Source: Anadara kagoshimensis
Lineage: Eukaryota; Mollusca; Bivalvia; Arcoida; Arcidae
Assembly: GCA_021292105.1 (NCBI GenBank)
Contig: CM037870.1
Location: 67,869,260 to 67,933,259, forward strand
Direction of reading: 5' to 3'
DNA length: 64,000 nt
Within the stretch, counting starts at the first letter, position 1, and each line of letters starts with the position of its first letter. A program made the position numbers and the translations under genes. The notes under the pieces are model-generated. The model did not search any database and was not told the DNA's origin. It was given only the letters and a program-made list of their open reading frames with translations. This document shows positions 1 through 9,287 of this stretch, piece after piece.

Positions 1-588
1 TTAACACGCGCATGCTCAGATCTCCTCTAGAAGAGTTATTACAATCGCTATTCCATTTTTGTAAAAACTGGTCGCATAATATCTGTTTAACACATTTTAC
101 TAACCATGTTTTATTGCAATATGTTTGAGACAACCATATATTATTTAAACCACATTCATAAAAAATTGCTTGTACGTTTGACATCCATTTTGAATTAAAA
201 CCATTCAGAAATTTATTCAATAAAAATTTGTATAATATTGTTGTATACTTTGATTCTTTATTATAAAGTATTCTTGACCAATAGCTAACAATTCTTGTTT
301 TAACAAATACACTAAGTGGATATCTTCCTAATTCCCTATAAACAATAAAATTAGGTGTTGATTTTTTAACATGTAATACTAACTTACAGAATTTTAAATG
401 AACCCTCTCTATAACATCTAAATTACTAGACCCCCATACTTCACATCCATAAAGTAAAATTGGCATAACAATCTTGTCAAACAAATCTAATTGACACTCC
501 ACTGAGAGATTTAAAAGCCTTGCCTTTTTTAAAACTGTATACATAGCTTTAGTAGCTCTGTCGGCTAGATACACCTGATTTTCACCAA
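1..588 (-). mobile_element. LINE reverse transcriptase, C-terminal part (partial, runs off window start)
   Basis: On the minus strand a reading frame stays open from about 588 to the window edge without a stop, close to 195 codons. It contains the hallmark PILLYGCEVWG, followed by NLDVIERVHLKFCK and YRELGRYPL. These are typical of the region after the reverse transcriptase catalytic core in jockey/CR1-like non-LTR retrotransposons. The upstream part of the polymerase is absent: homology seems to begin near 588, next to unrelated MITE sequence, so this copy is 5'-truncated as LINEs usually are. The lack of stops suggests a fairly young insertion. The 3' end lies outside the window. The clade assignment is from memory of the motif and is approximate. 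Confidence 0.8.
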
Positions 589-757
589 TAACAATGTTAT
601 TTTCTGAAAATGTCTGGTTCTCGGTGAAAAATACATACTGTCAAGAATATTCAAATATAAAAATGATCAAAATATCAAAAAAAATCCATTCCACTTTTTG
701 ATTAAAAATATGGTGACATTTTACGTAATTTCCCTATGAAACTCATTAGTTAGTGGC

Positions 758-912
758 CGGGCTACCCAAGGGAACCAGTAAAAGTGACCTTTGTGGGCAG
801 GTGGCCTTTATATACAGGTTCAAATAATATGAAAAAAGAACAGTTGAGATACAATTATACTGGCCTTTTTAAGCAGGTGGCCCTTATATAGAAGTGCCCT
901 TTAAGACAGGTT
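758..912 (+). repeat. Fragment of a pogo/Tigger-like MITE
   Basis: This stretch matches the complete 178-bp element at 8278-8455: shared blocks include GGGCAGGTGGCCTTTATATA, a central TTCAAATAATAT segment, and the right end CCTTTAAGACAGGTT. The left tip and last few bases of the right tip are missing. It abuts a retroelement tail at 913. Nothing was recognised between the LINE (588) and this element. Confidence 0.6.
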
Positions 913-979
913 GGATAATTGTTGATAAGTTTAATGTCTCCGTGTCCAGGATTGCCCTGGATATATTTGACGCCCCATA

Positions 980-1436
980 CACGGGGGGTATACCAATTTC
1001 TCGAAAATCGCATCCAGCCGATGAGTACGCGCTTTTTAGCATCCGTCCGATGGTTAAGTCATACATCCGTGTGTTACAGCATCCAGCAGAGGAAAATCGT
1101 CACGATCAAATGCAGGTAAAGAGAGATTTTTGCGAATTTACAAGGTTTTGCTTAAGTTAGATGATGGAATATGGTGTAAGAATGGTCTTGCACTGTATTG
1201 ACACCGTCAGATTGCATATGACATGCAGCATAATCAAACTAACCCCAAAAATGTTACACTGAGCAGACAATTTTGATTTTTTTCAATATAAAATGCTTCA
1301 TCGTATGTGTAAAGGTGTAATTTTTTATGCACACACGCACAACACAACACTCTTGTTGCTCCCTTCCATTTTTGCTTGCAACTGTGTAATTAAGTGCAAT
1401 AAATCGGACGTTAAACATTTCGTGGTACGGCATCCG
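980..1436 (+). repeat. Left terminal inverted repeat of the 2.8-kb transposon
   Basis: This is the inverted complement of 3308-3764, nearly base for base. The inner edge contains GTGGTACGGCATCCG, with two further GGTACGGCATTCG-like copies just inside at 1455-1495. Small open frames here, such as those repeating CR-E/D-GMP-like peptides, come from these motifs and are not considered coding. Confidence 0.9.
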
Positions 1437-2057
1437 TTCTGCAGTTTAAAACAGTGGTACGGCATTCGTTCCTTAATGTTACGGCATCCGTCTTCTGTAA
1501 TGACATTTCGTTTTGCTCCACTTTCGAAATATGGCCTTGTTAGTAGTGTTTGTACGCAATTGATTATCACCAAGCAACACACCATCATCACCACTTATGT
1601 ATGAATATTAAAATCTGTAAATTTATAAAATGAAAAGTTACTTGAAAATAACCAGAGCCAGGAATAACACTGACACCACAGCAAAAACAAGAAACTTAAA
1701 AAAACAGAAGCACGATATATGATAACACATGTAGGGACCACTGATTATAAAACTCTCGACTGTGGACGGGCACCAGACATAACGGAAATATGATGTCCAG
1801 TGGTGTGGTTTAAGTACTTTTGCAGGGTCCTAACCATCCAACTTGGTTTACAATTAGTGGTCCTATACAACGAAATTTAACAATTAAAAATAAACTTTAT
1901 TATACCAAACAGTGAACCAACAATCCGGCATGAAAAACATATATGACTAAGTCATATATTCTATTTCTTTCAGAACATGGCGGTTCAGCTAGAGTGAGAA
2001 GAGGCCGGTCATTTTTAGATTGATCAAGAGATCAAACGTTACGAGAGAAGCTTGTAA

Positions 2058-2680
2058 CGCTTTCACCGCCGACATCAACTCCTAAGTAGGATTTGCAGTG
2101 ATTGTGAGAAGGATGTCTTGGCAAATAACTGTAAAAGGCATAAAAAATTGCACTCAAAAGTCCCATTTAAATGTACGACATGCACCCAATTTTTTAACAG
2201 TACAGCTGGTCTCGAGGGTCATGTCAAGGCAAAGCACACTAGACACTGGATGTGCAGCAGCTGTGGAAAAGACTTTAAACGGCGTTCAAGCTTGAAAGAA
2301 CACACGAAGATCAAACATTCTGATAAGGGTAAAAGATTCCCTTGCAATATGTGTGAAAGGAAGTTACCCGCCTTGGCCATATACAGGATAATATGAATTG
2401 CCATCAACCAAGGGCGCCTTACAAATGCCGATGCACGTGGAGCTTTGCGAATAAGTGCAGTTTTATGCGGCATGAGCGTGAGTGTAACGGTCAAGCGAAG
2501 AATAAATGTTCTATCTGCAAACGCAGCTCATCTCATAGAGACATCATACAAACAATCCACGGGGGCAAGAGGCACATATGTGAATGTGGTAACTCCTACA
2601 AATGGAGATCGGGTCTTCAAAGGCATAGGAAATCTTGTACAGCATCTACCATACGGTTTCCAACTGCGTCGGATGACTAA
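2058..2680 (+). CDS. C2H2 zinc-finger frame inside the 2.8-kb transposon (frame shifts once)
   Basis: The frame 2058-2396 encodes three good zinc fingers and the start of a fourth: ICSDC...HKKLH, CTTC...HVKAKH, CSSCGKDF...HTKIKH, then CNMC. A second frame, 2393-2680, continues with C2HC-like fingers (CRC...HEREC, CSIC, CECG...HRKSC). The frames overlap at about 2393, so there is either a one-step frameshift or an unseen small intron. A good 3' splice acceptor (TCTATTTCTTTCAG) ends at 1973 but no convincing start codon follows it. A polyadenylation signal (AATAAA) lies near 2969. It may be a host zinc-finger gene captured by the element or an element-encoded DNA-binding protein. The exact product is unknown. 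Confidence 0.55.
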
Positions 2681-3307
2681 CTTTCATGTCTCTTGCCCAA
2701 GAACTGTCACTCAGTTTATGATGCTGGGACATCTTTACATTATATACACGCGTTTCATGTCATTTTGTTTCAGTGCTACTGAAATTACATGTTCTAATGT
2801 TCAGGAATACTAATATTGCAACATATGAGGGTTTTTTTTATTTTTGCAGTCACGCGTGATGCTTATTTGTGTGTTCGCTGGTGCAGTGTGTGCGTGTGTA
2901 ATGTTATTTCAGTATTGTATTGTTAATGTCTTTTCTGTAATTGTTTCTGCTGATGTTTTTAAAAATCAAATAAATGTAACTTTTTATTTTATTTTTATTT
3001 CATAATTTATTAGATATGTATGATGCAACATGAGGTTTTTTGAAAAAAAATCTGGAATTTTGTGATAATGATGTATTGCCATACAGATGTTATGTTGTTT
3101 TTCTACTGTCTATGTGTGTATTTCCACAAAGGCTAACTTCTATTAGGTAGCATATTACATTTGGGTAAACATGGGTCTGAAACATAAATATATATGTAAA
3201 AAACCAAACTTTGGTTCCAAATTATTATACTATTCACTGTATACAAACAAAGATGGATGCCGTACCTAATAATACTTAAAATATCTGGATGCCGTACCAT
3301 GTTCCGT

Positions 3308-3764
3308 CGGATGCCGTACCACGAAATGTTTAACGTCCGATTTATTGCACTTAATTACACAGTTGCAAGCAAAAATGGAAGGGAGCAACAAGAGTGTTGT
3401 GTTGTGCGTGTGTGCATAAAAAATTACACCTTTACACATACGATGAAGCATTTTATATTGAAAAAAATCAAAATTGTCTGCTCAGTGTAACATTTTTGGG
3501 GTTAGTTTGATTATGCTGCATGTCATATGCAATCTGACGGTGTCAATACAGTGCAAGACCATTCTTACACCATATTCCATCATCTAACTTAAGCAAAACC
3601 TTGTAAATTCGCAAAAATCTCTCTTTACCTGCATTTGATCGTGATGATTTTCCTCTGCTGGATGCTGTAACACACGGATGTATGACTTAACCATCGGACG
3701 GATGCTAAAAAGCGCGTACTCATCGGCTGGATGCGATTTTCGGGAAATTGGTATACCCCCCGTG
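3308..3764 (-). repeat. Right terminal inverted repeat of the 2.8-kb transposon
   Basis: This is the inverted copy of 980-1436. Just inside it (3253-3310) are two more GGATGCCGTACC motifs, mirroring the left side. Confidence 0.9.
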
Positions 3765-4000
3765 CCATAGTTTCATGTTCCTTTTACTCAATTTTGACTA
3801 CACACGTGGTGGTGTAGCTAGCTAAACAGGAGGTATTTACTCTTAGCACCCAGTCTCACTTCCCTGTCGGAAGTTTACGTGTTTAACTTAACGTATTTCC
3901 GAAAGTTATTACTTTGCTTTTCACGGGATTGTGATCCGGACATGGAATGGTATGTTTGTTTGTTTTTGATTTATCTACCTATAGTTTTCTGTATTATATG

Positions 4001-4758
4001 TTGCGCCGTTAGAAATAACATTGTTTGTGGCTATAGACGACTTCACTCTTCGTTGTTGTAAGCGACAAATCGGTAAAACCGGTGGCTGTGCATCTATCAG
4101 AAATCTGCGTACTAAAGGGAGACAACCTATCTTCATCGTCAAAATTACTTATCGGGTTTGGGATACATTTTGTCGTCTGGATTTCCGACAGGTGCCCGTT
4201 CTACCAGGTTTAGCACGGTTGAGTTAGTGTGGTCGCTGATTGGTTTGGCAAAAGATCATTCGATTGATCTTTTAGTGGGGTGTTCGAACAGGTATGTTGT
4301 TAGTTGCGTAATCAATACACATTTTATAATTATCCCACGTGTTGTCAAAGCGACACTGCAAGAAACGTGGGAATTTCAGAGTAAAAAGTCGGTATCTTGA
4401 AACCGGCCGGCATTTTAAGATTTTTACAGATTTCAGGAAGTGAAGTTTATTTTTGACATTTTGCTTTTTAGTGTTGTAGATTATATCACGTGTATTTGTT
4501 CCAGTTTGAAATCTTGCGTTTTTAAATGGTTTGAAATCTTGCATTTTTAAAGTAAATGGAAAATACACGAGTAGACAGTTTGGGAGATAGTGTGGTTATT
4601 ATCACGTAATCTGATCCTGTCAGAAACTAGGACGATCTGAGTCAGTGTTTTGTGTTCATTAACAACGCGTGTTTTAGACGTCTAATCGCTAAATCGGATT
4701 GATAGAGTTTGGTTAATGAATTCTCTTGTTTAACAAAATCTGAATTTCTCTCTGAAAG
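4001..4758 (+). promoter_or_regulatory. Candidate promoter and 5' untranslated exon of the desaturase gene
   Basis: This stretch is visibly richer in CpG than its surroundings and matches none of the repeats in the window. It holds two strong splice-donor sequences, AACAG|GTATGT ending at 4291 and GAAAG|GTATGT ending at 4758. The desaturase start codon at 9108 is preceded by a 3' acceptor-like sequence ending at 9074, so at least one untranslated exon should lie upstream. This is inference only; no TATA box or initiator was identified. Confidence 0.3.
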
Positions 4759-4764
4759 GTATGT

Positions 4765-5780
4765 AATTCAACTAATCTCAAATTTGTTTTCAATTTTTAA
4801 TTTTTTAAACTTACATAAGTTTTAAGAACGTGTGTACTTAAGATAGGACTTTATCAAACTTTAAAGTAAAGGCCTTGAAAATAACAAGGGTTAAGTAACA
4901 ATGGATTGTATAACTTTCGTAAAAAATGTAAAATATTGGAAGTCAACTATATATATATACTGGTCAGTGTTTAACAGAAGTATCCGCATGTCCCCACATA
5001 CTCTACTGTTGGAACCACTCTGTGACAGTTAAAAAATAATCTATATTTCCATAGAAATAAATTTGAATAAAGATTGGTATTTTTCACTTATTTGTATCTA
5101 ATGGTAACTGAAAATCTAGGTTCTAGGAATATTTGATATTATTTGAAGTCAAATTTCAGAAAATATAATAACTCTTTTTAAGTATTTTTCAAAAATTTGT
5201 ATATAACAGGTGAATTTTTAAAAGAAATTTTCTGAAATTTATAGACAATGACAGTGATTGGACTTCATTTTTAAAAACTACCTTCTGCCTCTTAGATTGA
5301 CAAAAATTTTAGTTCTGAAATAAAGAAAACATTATCATTACATGTTTGCAATAACAAGGATCCTCATGACAGTTATATTGTGACTATCTGATAGTTTGTG
5401 GACAAGGACAACTTGATTTCATTTGCTAGTATATGATGGTAGTTTTGAGAATTTTAGTGTTAAAATTGGGAAGTTTTCCCTTGGGGAAACTGTCTGAAAT
5501 CGGTAGTAATTTTGAACAAACAAAATCTGTTAATGGTGATTTCGGCTACCAAGAATGAAAACATAGCTTACATATTTTCTATTGATATTTTCTATGATGT
5601 TTCAAATTTCCAGACTTGATTCCTGGTTTTTATAATATTTTTACTGTTTGAAAAGGAATTTGGATGGCTTTTACCACTGAAACTTTAATTTAGACATAAA
5701 AGGCTACAAAATGAGGTTAAATCTAGCCATTTATTTTATCAAGCCATTTTGAACATTTATGTGAAGAATTTTTTAATTTT
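4765..5780. other. Non-coding, AT-rich; one dispersed-repeat trace
   Basis: No coding exon was seen. Around 5150-5270 and 5455-5580 there are weak matches to the dispersed repeat whose clearer copies lie at 15738, 18795 and 19468. If the candidate untranslated exon is right, this is part of the desaturase gene's first intron. Confidence 0.4.
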
Positions 5781-5785
5781 TTTAT

Positions 5786-6158
5786 ATAGAATTCATTTGG
5801 TAGCAGTACAACAGGAAGGTCCACTACGGATTCATAAATTTGCCAAATTTTTTTCATACTTTGACCATGGTAGAGTGCTTGCTTGGTATGTGGTAGGACA
5901 TGGTTTTAAACCCCTGCCAGAGCAAGACTTGAATAAGTACTTAGTAACTGCTTTTTTGCCAAGCACTCAGCATTTAGAAAAAGTCACAAGGGTCCTTTGA
6001 AAGAGACCTTTAAACCTACGGAATCCTCCCTGCACATTGCCCTTAGTGCACAGCAATGGTAAAAAATTCTGTCACTTCACCTATAGCTGGTGACGTCTTG
6101 TCATAAGTGAAATATTCTCGATTGTGTTGTAAAAACCCATTCAATCTATCAATCAACC
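5786..6158 (+). repeat. tRNA-derived SINE
   Basis: An A-box-like TGGTAGAGTGC and a B-box-like GGTTTTAAACCC sit at tRNA spacing. They are followed by a body with TTTTGCCAAGCACTCAGCATT and TCACCTATAGCTGGTGACGTC, and a tail CCATTCAATCTATCAATCAA. The same body recurs at 10140, 24530 and 36620. It resembles the widespread molluscan SINEs with AATC-type tails (RUDI/Meta-like), named from memory. Confidence 0.75.
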
Positions 6159-6510
6159 ATACTTTGACCAGTCTGCCAGTAAACCATAATTTATGTGGTT
6201 TTTGTCTATAAATGTTGTCCAGGTCTTTCATTGGGCCATATTTGGGACTGGTATTGGGCCCCACATGTTTGTGTATGTCTGTTTTAGAGTTTTGTAACAA
6301 CAACAGAAAATATTTGACTGCTAATTTTTACAATTACAAGGTCACTGGTCCCATTCACATTTGATTGAAGGACAGTCCTGTTGTCTGTCACATTCCAGGT
6401 TAAATCACATATATAATATTGTACTTTATTGGTTTGCATTTGTTATCAAACTGATTTAATCCTATCTGACAGACAGTAAACACATATGTTAAGTACAAGT
6501 ATTAATATAC

Positions 6511-6624
6511 CGGTACTTATATAAAGTATAAAATCCACATATCTATGTGGTTATAGTTCATATTTAACGGTACTTATATAAAGTATAAAATCCACATATC
6601 TATGTGGTTATAGTTCATATTTAA
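6511..6624. repeat. 57-bp tandem duplication (two copies)
   Basis: The block starting CGGTACTTATATAAAGTA occurs at 6511 and 6568 with no noticed mismatch over the repeated part. Confidence 0.85.
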
Positions 6625-6700
6625 CGTATAGAACTCTTCTAGTAGAATATATATTGTATAAATATTTTGAAATTGATATATGTACATGTATATATATATA

Positions 6701-7893
6701 CAGTCGACTCTCGAAATTGAAGGGATTGGATGAAAAAATTCGATTTATCCGAATTTCGAATTAACCGTTTTGATCACTGACGGACACTTCAGAACGATGA
6801 TAACGGGAGATAACTCAATAGTAAAGCATTTTGAATTTTTCTATGTTAATGTAAAGCTTAACAAACTAAAGTTTGACCACGTTCTGTAAGCAATAAATAA
6901 GTAAGTCGGAAAATGCACTGTAACTTACAATATTCCATTGATATTTTCCGTTACACACGGATTATGGCGAGGCCAAAAAAAGTCTTGAAAAAACTTCACC
7001 GTAACTTACAAGGTTCCATTGAAGTTTCCCCAGTGCTAGCGATTCTCAATTGAAGAATTGTTTTATCAATTTACACCTTTTCCCTACGACCGATCTAGAT
7101 CTAGCTATACTAGTAACTCCTGTCAGAATTCATTAAATTTTGTTCATAAGCATAATTTCTTCATCCGTAATCCTAAGCGTCTGACTTTGGTGATTTTTAA
7201 AATCACAGTTTGTCATGTCACACACCTGTAGTAGCTGAATGGTGTAAACATTGCCTTGATAGATCAAAGAAGTTTCGGCGTGTCGATTAGCTTTGGGTAT
7301 TCTGTGGAATAGAAGACCCACTCTATAATTTAAACCAATGAAATTTCTCCTCTTACTGACTGACATTTTACTTATGACCGGTATGTCGAGTACAAATTGA
7401 AAATCGTGAAAATAGCACGGGATGCCGACTTTCTTTTTATTGGTATTTTTAGTCGGAAATGAATCTTCCGAGTAAGCCGTCATTCTGTTACTGTAAACAC
7501 ATTTTAAATAAGAGATGAAGTAATTATTTGAGGTATTGTTCAAGTTTAAGATAGAATATTTTTGTGTATTTTTTTTATTTTGCCGCTTGTTGTATAAACA
7601 TTCAAAAGTATAAACAAGGAAAGTATATTTCGATTAAAACTTTAGATTTTCATTATATTTCGTATTAGATTGGACTGAAAATTGATTTCGATTTAAACGT
7701 TGGAATTTTGGTTATATTTCGTAATTTGGACTGAAAATTCACCTCGAATTAAGCAAAATTTCGAATTTCGGTATTTCGAATTAAACACACAAATTCACAT
7801 AGAAATACATAGCGATCTGACGGGACCATTTGTATCATTTCGATTTAAGCGAAATTTCGATTCAACCGATTTCGAATTAACGAGAGTCAACTG
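6701..7893 (+). mobile_element. pogo/Tigger-like DNA element, copy 1 (non-autonomous)
   Basis: The left end is CAGTCGACTCTCG and the right end CGAGAGTCAACTG, inverted and flanked by TA on both sides. Both termini hold many TTCGAATT/TTTCGATT palindromic motifs. A second copy, about 90% similar by eye and in the same orientation, is at 22526-23814. On the minus strand 7133-7543 is a 136-codon open frame beginning MNNTSNNYFISY; it is not recognised as a transposase. In copy 2 the corresponding frame is shorter. TA duplication with a CAG...CTG tip fits the Tc1/mariner-pogo group, where such elements are usually non-autonomous. Confidence 0.75.
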
Positions 7894-8277
7894 TATATTA
7901 TAAATATAACTTTAAAGTATCTACATTTTACAGGAATGATATTATAAAGTGTCCTTTTAGTTGAAAATATCTATAAAAAAATCATTGATCTTCTTGTATG
8001 ACTTTACACTTTTACATGATTGATAAATGTGTTACAATTAGATTTTTCGGGTATTTTGAAATTTATATGGTTATGTATTCATATTTTTCAGGATTGTAAA
8101 GTGTCCCTTGAATTGATTTTTATTAGATATTTTGAAATTTAAGATATCCACACTTTACATGATTGATAAGTGTCCTTTAAATTGTCAGTTTGCTTGCCAA
8201 AGTTTGGTTGTTTTCTGGGGTGGGTTGGGTGGTATTCTGGCTTTCTCTACTATCTATGAACTGAAAGCCTCGCTATA

Positions 8278-8455
8278 TAGTCAAACCTGTCTGTAAAGAC
8301 CACCTAAGGGAACCGGTGATAGTGTCCTTTATGGGCAGGTGGCCTTTATATAAAGGTTCAAATGATATTAATTAAGAGCATTTGGATAGAATTTTACTAG
8401 CTTTTAAAAGCAGGTGACCCTTACATAGAGTCGACCTTTAAGACAGGTTTGACTG
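8278..8455. mobile_element. 178-bp pogo/Tigger-like MITE
   Basis: The inverted ends AGTCAAACCTGTCT...AGACAGGTTTGACTG are flanked by TA. It is too short to encode anything. A truncated relative is at 758-912. Confidence 0.8.
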
Positions 8456-8827
8456 TAAGTGACAGAATCATGACTGGGCATAAATCTTCATTGATCCTCG
8501 CCACTCTTATGAATTGGTTTTCTTTAGATATTTCGAAATTAATGTGACTCAAGGTATAAACATTTTACAGAATTCATTACCAGTAGTGTCATTCTAAAAA
8601 TTGATTTTATTTTATACTACATATTTTTATTGCCAGAATGTTATTAAATGTTGTCAGCCTATACAAGAACATATGTTAATATTGATGTGTGTAAATATTT
8701 ATTTATGGAGGACATTTTGACCTGTTCTCGATCCAATTCAGCATTCAATCTAGGATTTTTAGAGGGGGGTTCAAATTATTTCATCTTAATTGCCATGAAA
8801 CATCAATATTTTTACATTCACTACCTA

Positions 8828-8922
8828 TTTTCAAGTCTTGATTATACCCTGGTGGGGTTCAAACCCATGACCTCCCACATACTAAGTGAGCACTTTACTA
8901 ACTGAGTTACCCAGATGGGTGA
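8828..8922 (-). repeat. tRNA-like SINE head, minus strand
   Basis: Read on the minus strand, GGTAACTCAGTTAGTAAAGTGC resembles an A box and GGGTTTGAACCCC a B box, about 40 bases apart. There is no complete cloverleaf, so this is a SINE promoter region and not a tRNA gene. Confidence 0.6.
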
Positions 8923-9107
8923 TTTTTGGCACTGGGTCCAGGGCCTCCAAAACATTAGGAAAAATTGATGTCTTTTAATTCCACTTTTTGAAGATTTAGA
9001 TCTAGTAAAATGTAAAATGGTAATGGATACAGACCTGTGCATTTCAACATTTGTACTTCTTATTTTAAATCAGCAGGTGCCCGTAATAAGAATTAACATC
9101 AGACAGA

Positions 9108-9287
9108 ATGGGTAGAGGAGGATTTAAAGATAAGAAAGAATATACCTGGGAGGAGATTAAAAAACATGACAAAAAAGATGACAGATGGCTGGTGATATCT
9201 GGAGAAGTATACAATATAACAAACTGGTCAAAACGACATCCAGGAGGACCTAGGGTCATCGGCCATTATGCTGGACAAGATGCTACA
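9108..9287 (+). CDS. FADS: Desaturase exon 1: cytochrome b5 domain
   Basis: Residues 1-60, with [14 protein letters not shown] and [13 protein letters not shown], form the haem-binding electron-donor domain. The donor is ACA|GTAAGT, phase 0. If the intron were retained the frame would stay open for 29 more codons and stop at 9375-9377, giving an 89-aa b5-only protein. Confidence 0.95.

Larger units (their letters stand above)
980..3764. mobile_element. 2.8-kb DNA transposon with 455-bp terminal inverted repeats and 5-bp target duplication
   Basis: The element begins CACGGGGGGTATACC and ends GGTATACCCCCCGTG. The two ends are near-identical inverted repeats for about 455 bp (980-1436 and 3308-3764), with only a few mismatches noticed, so the copy looks young. 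CCATA flanks both sides (975-979 and 3765-3769). Paralogous empty sites at 36.4 and 61.4 kb (CCCATAGTTCTATG, CTCATAGTTCTATG) show CCATA only once, confirming a 5-bp target duplication. Inner parts of the termini carry repeated GGTACGGCATCCG motifs, possible transposase-binding sites. The centre encodes C2H2 zinc fingers but no recognisable transposase, so it is probably non-autonomous. A 5-bp duplication plus CAC...GTG ends recalls Transib-type elements, but the heptamer is not canonical; hAT5 is an alternative. Confidence 0.88.
913..4000 (+). mobile_element. Reverse-transcriptase retroelement tail, interrupted by the 980-3764 transposon
   Basis: Bases 913-979 encode the end of the same retroelement protein seen at 36120 and 61130 (VDKFNVSVSRIALDIFD). 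The non-coding tail resumes at 3765-4000 with the family's GTGTAGCTAGCTAAACAGGA block and the ATTGTGATCCGGACATGG block. Joining 979 to 3770 restores the same order as the uninterrupted copies, so this is one old insertion later split by a DNA transposon. The protein is a C-terminal portion of a reverse-transcriptase-containing element, probably LINE or Penelope class; the class was not settled. Confidence 0.75.

Noticed and set aside
1293-1604. Open frames on both strands inside the transposon termini (also 3257-3490)
   Set aside because: They lie in inverted repeats rich in a short motif, have no domain and mirror each other in the two termini.
2098-2295. Separate 65-codon gene overlapping the zinc-finger frame
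   Set aside because: It is the shadow frame of the zinc-finger sequence, and the cysteine/histidine spacing is right only in the other frame.
980-3764. Interpretation as an LTR or virus-derived element
   Set aside because: The termini are inverted, not direct; the tips, target duplication and cargo fit a DNA transposon, and no polymerase, integrase or capsid frame is present.
5850-5930. tRNA gene (A and B boxes present)
   Set aside because: Stems do not pair and the same sequence recurs as part of a longer SINE; the same applies at 8828, 10200, 13465 and 24560.
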